34,775 bases of DNA from DASYVD01 sp050693035 (GTDB lineage Bacteria > Actinomycetota > UBA4738 > CALAEC01): assembly GCA_050693035.1 (NCBI GenBank), contig JBOGWB010000085.1, forward strand, positions 1-34,775, read 5' to 3'. A model generated the notes under the pieces. The model saw nothing but the letters and a program-made list of their open reading frames with translations, did no database searches and was not told the DNA's origin. Positions 22,596 to 29,192 of this stretch are shown one piece after another. Within the stretch, counting starts at the first letter, position 1. The number at the start of each line of letters is the position of its first letter. The position numbers were made by a program, and so were the translations under genes.

Positions 22596-23204
22596 ATGCT
22601 GCGCCTCCGCACCAGAGTGATCCTCGTCGCTTTCGCGCTGGCGGTTTTCCTCCAGTCGGACGCGTTGGCCGGGACGGTGAACGTGTCCATGTTCGAGTAC
22701 GACTTCAGCCCGGACCCGGCCAAGGTCAAGATGGGCGACACGCTGCACTGGACCAACGACGGTGCGGTGGCGCACACCACGACGCAAGATTCCCCGTTGA
22801 GCCTCTGGGACTCGGGGATCGTGAGTCCCGGGGGAACCTTCGACTTCGTTCTGTACGCGGCCGGCATCTACAAGTACCACTGCACGTTCCACGTCGCCCT
22901 CGGGATGGTCGCCGCCGTGGGGGCCAAGCCCACTGCGAGCCCGCCGAGCGGTCCCGTCGGCACCATCTTCACCATCACTGTCGCGACGATCGACGCTCCG
23001 GCCGGCTTCGTGTACGACGTTCAGAAGAGGAACCCGGGAGGATCCTTCCAGGACTGGATGACCGGGATCATCACCAAGTCGGCCTCGTTCGACTCGACTG
23101 GTCAGCCGACGGGGACCTACCAATTCCGGTCGCGGCTGCGCAAGGTGTCGAACAATGGGGCGAGCGGCTACTCGCCGAAGGTGCCCATCATGGTCACCCC
23201 GTGA
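22596..23204 (+). CDS. Secreted plastocyanin-like cupredoxin with a C-terminal beta domain
   Basis: 202 aa, ATG with a perfect AAAGGAG. Signal peptide 1-25 (ends SDALAG). Cupredoxin domain about 26-108: MFEYDFSPDPAKVKMGDTL, the first His ligand in AVAHTTTQ, and the YHCTFHVALGM loop giving Cys, His and Met. These are the four type-1 copper ligands. A second, Ig-like domain (about 113-202, SGPVGTIFTITVATID, then RLRKVSNNGASGYSPK) has no clear ligands. Single-gene unit behind its own operator and flanked by the 36-bp repeats. Exported electron carrier or copper-binding protein. Confidence 0.92.
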   Translation: MLRLRTRVILVAFALAVFLQSDALAGTVNVSMFEYDFSPDPAKVKMGDTLHWTNDGAVAHTTTQDSPLSLWDSGIVSPGGTFDFVLYAAGIYKYHCTFHVALGMVAAVGAKPTASPPSGPVGTIFTITVATIDAPAGFVYDVQKRNPGGSFQDWMTGIITKSASFDSTGQPTGTYQFRSRLRKVSNNGASGYSPKVPIMVTP

Positions 23205-23234
23205 GCATCGAACTCCCGAGAACCAAGTACATGC

Positions 23235-23270
23235 GCCCCGCACGGGGCGGAGATCCATTGGCCGCCCGAT
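23235..23270 (+). repeat. 36-bp structured repeat, copy B
   Basis: Second copy, 30 bp after the cupredoxin stop. Four changes against copy A: one in the first hairpin loop, two between the hairpins, and one in the second stem, where C becomes T and the pair G-C becomes G-U, so the stem is kept. The two copies bracket the cupredoxin unit and its operator. Confidence 0.7.
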
Positions 23271-23294
23271 CGGGACGCCGCCCACTTGCAAAGG

Positions 23295-23995
23295 TCACGG
23301 CCCATCCCTGCTCGAGAGCAGGCGCTGGACCTCCCGGACGAGGAAATCGTACGAGGTGGCGCCGATCTGCTTGTGCCGCACCACGCCGCGAGCGTCGATG
23401 AAGAAGGTCTCCGGGACTCCGTACACGCCGTAGGCAAGGGCCGCGCTGGACTCAGGATCGACGGCGTTCGGCCAGTCTCCTCCCATCTTCTCCATGTAGC
23501 TCATGGCGCTCGAGGGAGAGTCCTGGTAGACGATGCCCAGGACGACCACCCCCTGGTCCCGGTAGCGATCCCAGGCGAGGACGAGTTCGGATGCTCCTCT
23601 CGACAGGCCACGCACCAGGAGGCCCAGAAGTTCAGGACTACGACCTGGCCCCTGAGGTCGGAGAGGCGGATGGTTCCCCCTCCGTCAAGCAGTGGCAGGG
23701 CGAAATCTGGCGCCGGGCGACCCACGAGCGGGGAACGGATGGCGGTGGGATCCCGGTAGAGGCCAAACGTGAACAGCGCGGACGCTCCGGCGATGACCAG
23801 CATGACCGCCCCGACGAAGACCCATCGCCCCCGCCGGGGCCGGCGCTGTTCGCCCAGGGTGGACGGGTGGTCCAGGCGAGCACTGCCGGGACGGTGTTCC
23901 TCCTCCGCCCCCGCCCCGATCGCCTCCGCCGGGGGGCCCGGCGGCCTCTCCGGTGCCGGCGCGGCGGTCGTGTCCGAGGGGAGCCCCTTCCTCAC
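23295..23995 (-). pseudogene. TlpA/ResA-like thioredoxin with an apparent frameshift
   Basis: The GTG at 23995 overlaps the DUF3105 stop (GTGA). Polar N-terminus, one helix (WVFVGAVMLVIAGASALFTF), then APDFALPLLDGGGTIRLSD and VVLNFWASWCVACREE with CxxC = CVAC. At about 23593-23596 the frame breaks; restoring one G (CGAGAGGAG[G]CATCC) joins it to ASELVLAWDRYRDQGVVVLG, and on to GVYGVPETFFIDARG and the stop at 23295. With that base the protein would be about 233 aa and complete. The rest of the gene is well conserved, so a sequencing error is as likely as real loss. Co-transcribed with DUF3105. Confidence 0.85.
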
Positions 23996-24756
23996 GGCAC
24001 GTTGGGCTCGGGGGCGTCTCCGCCCCCGCGGAACTGCGCGATGAAGGAGCCCGCCAGGGTGGTGGCCTGGTCGGGAGTCACGGTGGAGGGGCACTGCTGC
24101 AGCCGGTTCCAGGCGGCAAGGGCCAGGGACCGGCCTTCCTCAAGCTCGGGATACGGAGCCATGATGACCTTGCTCTCCCGTTCAGCTAGGACCTGGAGCG
24201 CCTGGGCCACGCTGGCCGGAAGAGCGGCATCGCCCTCCTGGCGGTAGTAGATGAACGCGTATCCGTGCTCCATGTTGTGAACCGCGTTCTCCTCGGGGAC
24301 CGGGGTCTCGTAGACGCTCTGCCCTGAAGGGAGCGGGGTGCTGTGCGAGCCTGAGGTCGCCGGCTGTTGGTCATAGGTGTAAGGGGGGCTGTGGCTCGCG
24401 CCGCGATCCGGCTTCTCCTCGATCTGAGTGCACCCAGCCGCAGATGCAACACGGCTGGCCTCCGCGGCCAGCCTGCTCTTCGCCTGTGACTGCACGACGA
24501 AGTAGGCGATCCCCACGGCGACGAGTAGCCCGGCGGCCCCCCAGGCCAGCACCCCGCGGACCAACCTCCGGCGGATCGCTCGGCGCCTGAGCGCGTCACG
24601 CTGGCTGCGGGCCTCCTCCCGTCGCTGTCGCCGAGCCTCGTCTCGAGAGGTGGACTGCTCCGTCGTTGCGGCGGTAGCTGCCGGCTCGGTTGTTGCGGGC
24701 ACCCGGCCGGGGCGCCGGCTCGAGGACGATTTTTGCTTCCTCTTCCTTCTTGCCAT
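23992..24756 (-). CDS. DUF3105 membrane-anchored protein
   Basis: 254 aa from ATG 24756. About 80 basic, charged residues (MARRKRKQK start, repeated Arg/Glu stretch), a helix (AWGAAGLLVAVGIAYFVV), then the DUF3105 domain facing outside. Its hallmarks are GASHSPPYTYDQQPATSGSH, NMEHGYAFIYYR and KVIMAPYPELEEG. Conserved His (ASH, SGSH, NMEHG) and one Cys could bind a metal. DUF3105 proteins often neighbour redox and copper genes; function unknown. Leads a two-gene unit with the TlpA-like gene, starting 43 bp from the operator at 24799. Confidence 0.9.
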   Translation of the reverse strand: MARRKRKQKSSSSRRPGRVPATTEPAATAATTEQSTSRDEARRQRREEARSQRDALRRRAIRRRLVRGVLAWGAAGLLVAVGIAYFVVQSQAKSRLAAEASRVASAAGCTQIEEKPDRGASHSPPYTYDQQPATSGSHSTPLPSGQSVYETPVPEENAVHNMEHGYAFIYYRQEGDAALPASVAQALQVLAERESKVIMAPYPELEEGRSLALAAWNRLQQCPSTVTPDQATTLAGSFIAQFRGGGDAPEPNVP

Positions 24757-24787
24757 GGGCGCGCTTTCCCTGTCGTCGTGTACTCGG

Positions 24788-24816
24788 TTGTCCGACTCTA
24801 CTACGGGGCATAGTAT
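24788..24816. promoter_or_regulatory. BlaI-type operator in the DUF3105/Rieske divergent promoter
   Basis: TACTAC-5 nt-ATAGTA (24799-24815). For the plus strand a full promoter is visible: -35 TTGTCC (24788-24793), 17-bp spacer, -10 TAGTAT (24811-24816). The operator covers spacer and -10, so binding must block it. The ATG of the Rieske reading frame follows at 24835 after GGGAGG. The minus-strand gene starts at 24756, so the same site may control both directions. Confidence 0.8.
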
Positions 24817-24834
24817 TGATGGGAGGTTGCCCGG

Positions 24835-25612
24835 ATGAGCGGCGTATTGGGTATTGGCCCCTTGGTCATGGTTGCGATCTCGCAGTCGACTTTCGCCGTG
24901 GTGATCGTGGTCGCCCTGCTCGGTGTGTTCGGGCTGCTGCTGGTCGGGACGCTGGTCCGGGCCCGCCGGGGCCCAGGCAGCTGGCGGCCGTCGGGGAGGG
25001 CGGGGTGGCCCCGGTGACCGCCCGGCCGGCCGTCTCCCGACGCCGGCGCCGAAGCAGAAAGTGGTCCTGTCCCGCCGGGACTTCTTCCGCGGCGGGCTGC
25101 TGGCCTCCCTCGGTGTGTTCACCGCCCAGTTCGGCGGCGCCACCCTGGCGTTCCTGTGGCCGAACCTGAAGGGCGGGTTCGGCTCGCTGATCACGCTGCC
25201 CGACTCCCCGCAGGCGATCAAGGATCTGATCCGGGAGAGCCGCGAGCCCTTCTACTACGGAGTCGGCCGGTTCTACATCGTCAACTACGCCGGGACCGGC
25301 GATCGGCCGGGCGGCCTGTACGAGGGAATCACCGCCGAGGGCCTGATGGCTCTCTACCAGAAATGCGCCCACCTGGGGTGCCGGGTCCCCTTCTGCCAGC
25401 AGAGCCAGTGGTTCGAGTGCCCGTGCCACGGCACGAAGTACAACTACGCAGGCGAGTACGAGCTCGGCCCCGCCCCGACCGGCCTCCATCGCTTCCCGGT
25501 CCGGGTCGAGGAGGGGCAGCTCAAGGTGGATACCGGCATCATCGTCACCGGGCCGCCCAGGGGAACGGACACCATCCGGCAGGCACCCGAGGGCCCGTTC
25601 TGCGTGGGCTGA
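24835..25612 (+). CDS. Rieske iron-sulfur protein, N-terminal part broken by two apparent base losses
   Basis: The Rieske domain is clear in the frame ending at 25612: twin-arginine motif LSRRDFFRGG, helix SLGVFTAQFGGATLAFLWP, then CAHLGC and ECPCHG (2Fe-2S ligands Cys/His and Cys/His plus the disulfide pair). If read alone it would start at GTG 25061 (183 aa). Upstream, ATG 24835 gives a helix (FAVVIVVALLGVFGLLLVG), then a second frame with strong coding character (QLAAVGEGGVAPVTARPAVS) follows. One missing base near 24970 (GGGGCCC run) and one near 25061 (AAG[G]TGG) would join all three into about 259 aa. Otherwise there is a separate 60-aa membrane peptide (24835-25017). Rieske subunit of a bc-type or alternative complex; no cytochrome b gene is nearby. 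Confidence 0.85.
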
Positions 25613-25689
25613 CCACGGGGCATGTCAGGCTCGCACCTCGAGGAGAATGGCTTAAGGGGCTCGATCGACTTGGGGAATCGCTTCCTTCG

Positions 25690-26262
25690 ATGACGCGTCC
25701 TTTACGGGAGATGAAGCGGCTGGTCGCGGTCGGCATTCTGGCCACGCTCGCTCTGTCCGCCTGCGCCGGTAGGAGCACAGGATCAACGGGCGGGACTGTG
25801 ACGACGGGGACCGCCTCCCCCGCTTCGACCGCGAAACTGCTCCCGGCCGATCCGCTCGCCCTTCCCGAGTTCGATTTCCAGAGGTTCCAGGCCTTGCTGC
25901 AGGAGCTCCGGGGCACCCCGGTGGTGGTGAACATCTGGGCATCTTGGTGCGGGCCCTGCCGCATCGAGGCGCCCGACCTGGCTCGACTCGCGCGGGAGTT
26001 CGAAGGCCGGGTTCAGTTCCTGGGTGTGGACATCCTCGATCAGAGGCCTGCCGCCCGGGAATTCATCACCGAGTTCGGGTGGCCCTACCCCAGCGTCTTC
26101 GATCCAGACGCCGAGATCCGCGACCGCCTCGGCTTCATCGGCCAGCCGATCACCATCGTCTACGACGCGGATGGAGAGAAGGCGTTCGAATGGATCGGGG
26201 TCATCGACGGCGATCTCCTCAATCGTGAGATCCGTAAGGTCCTCGATGGGGCGGGCAGCTGA
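25690..26262 (+). CDS. Lipoprotein thioredoxin, TlpA/ResA type
   Basis: 190 aa from ATG 25690; ATG 25711 gives the more usual lipoprotein start MKRLVAVG. Lipobox LSAC, then a Thr/Ser/Gly linker and a thioredoxin domain: VVNIWASWCGPCRIEAPDLARL with the classic WCGPC, VQFLGVDILDQRPAAREFI, and the cis-Pro region FIGQPITIVYDADG. The catalytic site faces outside. It follows the Rieske gene by 77 bp on the same strand and is convergent with the Sec-candidate gene. Probably a thiol reductase served by one of the two CcdA-type proteins. Confidence 0.93.
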   Translation: MTRPLREMKRLVAVGILATLALSACAGRSTGSTGGTVTTGTASPASTAKLLPADPLALPEFDFQRFQALLQELRGTPVVVNIWASWCGPCRIEAPDLARLAREFEGRVQFLGVDILDQRPAAREFITEFGWPYPSVFDPDAEIRDRLGFIGQPITIVYDADGEKAFEWIGVIDGDLLNREIRKVLDGAGS

Positions 26263-26292
26263 TCAACCATCCACGGAGAGGACTCGTCCGAG

Positions 26293-26886
26293 TCAGCCGT
26301 TTGACGAAAGCTGCTCCGCGATCGCGGGGACCAGTTCATCCAGCGGGACGTACATGAGGCCGCCGTTCTCCGGCGCCCCGTAGTCTCGGATCCACCGCAC
26401 CAAACCCTGCCCATCGACCAGGACGAACGTGTGCCCGGGTTCCCCTGACCCCATCATCCACCTCATCACTCCGTATGCGCTTGCGACCCTGTTACCCGGG
26501 TCGGAGAGGACTGGAGTTCGGATTCCCAATTCCGCGGCCTCTTCCGCCCAGGCGTCAATCGGGTCGGGCGAGATGCTCAACAGCTCGGTATCCAGGGACT
26601 GGAAGCTCCTGCTCTCCTGCAGGTCAACTACCTGCTGCAGGCACGGCGCTCAGCCGGGCCCCATGCTGAAATAGAGGAGGATCGGTTTCCGGCCACGGAA
26701 GTCTGCGAGGGAAACCTGGCCGTGCTCCGCCGACGGCATTTCGAAGCCCGGCGCGGGCTCACCGACGCGAAGGAATTCGTCTGACGGGCTCGCACCGCCA
26801 CCCTCGGACCCCCCGCACGCCGACACCACCAGAGCGAGGAGGACCCCGAGCGCGAATGGTCCGGGGGTTCTTCTACCGCGCCTCAT
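26293..26886 (-). CDS. Lipoprotein redoxin with in-frame TGA at the catalytic Cys (candidate selenoprotein)
   Basis: ATG 26886 to 26293, 197 residues if the TGA at 26652-26650 is read through. Lipobox VSAC; Gly/Ser linker; APGFEMPSAEHGQVSLADF; PILLYFSMGPG-[TGA]-APC-LQQVVDL; then SISPDPIDAWAEEAAELG, TPVLSDPGNRVASAYGVM and GHTFVLVDGQGLVRWIRDYG. The paralogue at 21075 reads VLLYFQEGLM-C-QPC-WDQL there, so the TGA sits exactly on the first catalytic Cys, giving UxxC. The frame is kept on both sides, and a stem-loop follows at the distance of bacterial SECIS elements. Alternatives: a TGC-to-TGA mutation or a base-call error. Sec genes are not in the window. Confidence 0.8.
26616..26641 (-). promoter_or_regulatory. 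Candidate bacterial SECIS hairpin
   Basis: Eight nucleotides after the TGA the mRNA can form arms CCUGCAG and CUGCAGG (7 bp) around a 12-nt loop. Alternatively CAGGU pairs with ACCUG around AGUUG, extended by CCUG/CAGG with a 3-nt bulge. Either way G and U are exposed in the apical loop roughly 19-28 nt after the UGA, within the range known for bacterial SECIS elements. The hairpin is inside coding sequence. Function is inferred only. Confidence 0.55.
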
Positions 26887-26977
26887 CGTTTCTCTACATT
26901 ACCGTGCCGATCTCGGCCGACCGTGGTGCATCCCCAGCTTTGAGGGGCTAAGGCCTCTGCTTGACCTCGGGCGAGCT

Positions 26978-27457
26978 TCAGCCACTGGCCAGCCCCGCCG
27001 AGCCCTCCGGCGCCGGACGTGGACCGGTGCTGTCAGCGGCCGTCGGCCACGGATCCGCTTCCTTGTGCCGCTGGTACCCCCATGCTCGCCGGATCATCTC
27101 TACGATCATCGACGGCGGGCACCCCTTCACCAGATAGCAGAACGCTCCGACGTCTTCGGCGCTGTCTGCCCAGTCGCGGTCGCCGTAGAAGGTAAGGAAG
27201 ATCACCTGCATGTCGGGGTGAGCGGCTTTGATTCGTCGCGTGGCCTGGACACCGTCCATGTCAGGCATTCGAAGATCCATGAGGACGACATCGGGAGCCA
27301 GGTCGTCAGCCATGAAGACCCCCTGGATGCCGCCACCGGCAGCTCCGGCAACCTCGATGCCCTCTTCCTCCAGAATGGCACGAAGTAGCACACAGGTCTC
27401 CGGCTCGTCATCCACTATCAGGACCCGAGGCCGGCCACCCGAAGCTCGTGTGCTCAT
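26978..27457 (-). CDS. Single-domain response regulator
   Basis: 159 aa from ATG 27457. Receiver domain: acidic pocket D16/D17 (VLIVDDEP), phosphorylation site D61 (VVLMDLRMPDMDG), Thr in VIFLTFYG, Lys in LVKG. After about residue 125 there is only a 35-residue Pro/Ala-rich tail and no DNA-binding domain. It may act by protein contact or have lost its output domain. No histidine kinase is seen nearby. It is alone, between the Sec-candidate gene and a MerR remnant. Confidence 0.88.
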   Translation of the reverse strand: MSTRASGGRPRVLIVDDEPETCVLLRAILEEEGIEVAGAAGGGIQGVFMADDLAPDVVLMDLRMPDMDGVQATRRIKAAHPDMQVIFLTFYGDRDWADSAEDVGAFCYLVKGCPPSMIVEMIRRAWGYQRHKEADPWPTAADSTGPRPAPEGSAGLASG

Positions 27458-27604
27458 GCCCTTGCGTTCTGGACTTGGCCCACGCCTTGGGTATCGACCG
27501 ACGAGCCCAATCACTCAACCGGTACCCGAGACGACCCAGCAGTGCTGGCACTACGCTCCTCGAGACTCCCCCGCGGCTGTCCCAAACCCTTGCGCCGACT
27601 CCCG

Positions 27605-27850
27605 CGCACCTCGCTTCGATGATGTGGCAGAAGGATGCGCCCCGAACCTCCCGCGGCGACGCCGTTCGGGCCTTCTCGCCAGCCGCTCGAGGTCCCGCCG
27701 CATCCGATCCAGGGCGGCGATTCGCTCGGACAAGTCGTGGGCGTGGCGCTCGATGAGAGAACCGGCGTGGGCGCAAGGCACCTCGCCTCGGTCCCGGAAG
27801 GCCTGGATTTCCCGGATCTCCCCCAGGCTGAGATCGGAACTGCGCCGCGC
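27605..27850 (-). pseudogene. C-terminal remnant of a MerR-family regulator
   Basis: The minus strand reads LSLGEIREIQAFRDRGEVPC, then SLIERHAHDLSERIAALDRM and RRDLERLARR. These are the helix after the DNA-binding part and the long dimerisation helix of MerR proteins. The winged-helix N-terminus is missing: upstream the DNA runs into the second cadC. Downstream the frame breaks, and another frame gives ASFCHIIEARC, the Cys-bearing end of many MerR metal sensors. It is a broken gene, probably once a metal or mercury regulator. Confidence 0.65.
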
Positions 27851-27900
27851 GGATGAAAAACCGATTGACGAACGGCGGCACGGCCCTCATCCTGGATGGT

Positions 27901-28305
27901 ATGAACAATCCTTCAACTATTGACCTAACAGTCGAGCGGTGTGAGGTGGAATGCATCCACCCCGAGCACGTCGCTCCCCTCATCGGCCGGATTATCGACC
28001 AGACCGCCGCCGACGAGGTGGCTTCCACGTTCGGGCTCCTGGCCGATCCCACGCGGGCCCGGATCCTTCACGCGCTCTCCCTCGCCGAGGAGCTGTGCGT
28101 TTGTGACCTGGCCGCGCTGCTTGGGATCACCGAGTCGGCCCTCAGTCACCAGCTCCGGCTTCTTCGAGGGCACCGGGTGGTGGCCCGCCGCAAGGCCGGA
28201 CGGATCGTTTACTACCGGCTGGCCGACCTGCACGTCCGGCACATCTTCTCGGACGGGCTGCGTCATGCGACGGAACCGATGGTCAGGGCTGAGGAGGATA
28301 GATGA
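27901..28305 (+). CDS. cadC: ArsR/SmtB-family metal repressor, CadC-like (copy 2)
   Basis: 134 aa from ATG 27901, chosen by alignment with copy 1 (an ATG at 27853 adds 16 unlikely residues). All ligands match copy 1: C14/C18 (CEVEC), C66/C68 (ELCVCDL), and D109, H111, H122, E125. The recognition helix differs a little (ITESALSHQLRLLRG). It overlaps the next gene by 4 bp (ATGA). Close similarity suggests that the two repressors could form mixed dimers or share operators; this is inference. Confidence 0.92.
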   Translation: MNNPSTIDLTVERCEVECIHPEHVAPLIGRIIDQTAADEVASTFGLLADPTRARILHALSLAEELCVCDLAALLGITESALSHQLRLLRGHRVVARRKAGRIVYYRLADLHVRHIFSDGLRHATEPMVRAEEDR

Positions 28306-29192
28306 GCGGCTTACAGGGCGCTGCCGGAGCCAGGCGGGGCCGGCTGCTCGCCGTCCTCGCCATCACCGTGTCGGTCCTGGTGGTCGAGGTTATCGGTGGG
28401 CTGCTGTCGCACAGCCTGGCCCTCCTGGCCGACGCTGGGCACATGTTCACCGATGTGGCCGGACTCGGTCTGGCCCTGGGGGCAATCTGGTTCGCGGCAC
28501 GGCCGGCGAACAGGGGGCGTACGTTCGGCCTGTATCGCACCGAGATCCTCGCTGCGGTGATCAACGGTGTACTCCTGTTCGGCGTGGCCGCCTCATCCTG
28601 TTCGAGGCGTGGTGGAGACTCTCCCAGCCGCCAGAGGTTGCCAGCGGACGCATGCTTGGCGTGGCGGCGGTCGGCCTGCTGGCGAACGCCCTGTCCCTGT
28701 GGCTGCTCCGGGAGGGCCAGTGCTCAGAGCCTGAACATCCGAGGGGCCTACCTCGAGGTGCTGGGCGACCTGCTCGGCTCAGTGGCCGTGATCGTCGCTG
28801 CCCTCGTAATCGCCCTCACCGGATTCCGGCGGGCGGACCCCATCGCGTCGGTCTTCATCGGGCTGCTGATCCTTCCACGAACCTGGAAGCTTCTGAAGGA
28901 TGCCGTGGACGTCCTGCTCGAGGCCACCCCGAAGACCGTTGACCTGGAGGAAGTCCGCCGACACGTCCTTGAGACCCCTGGCGTAGTGGATGTCCACGAT
29001 CTGCACGCGTGGAGCATCACGAGTGGGATGAACGTCGTCTCGGCCCACGTGGTGATCGAAGGGCGGGCCGAGCCCCCCGAGGTGCTTGATCGGCTCTGCA
29101 GTTGCCTCTCCGGTGACTTCGACATCGAGCACAGCACCTTCCAGCTCGAACTGCAGGACCGGCGCCGCATCGAGGAGGCCGCACATCCATGA
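28302..29192 (+). CDS. czcD: Cation diffusion facilitator, CzcD type (copy 2), with compensating frame changes
   Basis: The open frame gives 296 aa, the same length as copy 1, but residues about 97-140 are out of frame. A base is missing near 28591 (GCCGCC[C]TCATC) and an extra T sits at 28721. Between them another frame reads LILFEAWWRLSQPPEVASGR and ALSLWLLREGQ, which matches copy 1 helices 3-4. Either two sequencing errors or two real compensating indels that scramble about 44 residues. Elsewhere intact: HMFTDVAG in TM2, LEVLGDLLGS in TM5 (Glu for His, as copy 1), VHDLHAW and FDIEHSTF at the end. Second gene of the duplicated operon. Confidence 0.85.
   Translation: MSGLQGAAGARRGRLLAVLAITVSVLVVEVIGGLLSHSLALLADAGHMFTDVAGLGLALGAIWFAARPANRGRTFGLYRTEILAAVINGVLLFGVAASSCSRRGGDSPSRQRLPADACLAWRRSACWRTPCPCGCSGRASAQSLNIRGAYLEVLGDLLGSVAVIVAALVIALTGFRRADPIASVFIGLLILPRTWKLLKDAVDVLLEATPKTVDLEEVRRHVLETPGVVDVHDLHAWSITSGMNVVSAHVVIEGRAEPPEVLDRLCSCLSGDFDIEHSTFQLELQDRRRIEEAAHP

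Noticed and set aside
22368..23291. Long minus-strand frame antisense to the cupredoxin gene
   Set aside because: It is a high-GC shadow frame of a clear gene with signal peptide, Shine-Dalgarno and copper ligands; its repeated GRPMD words simply come from the 36-bp repeats.
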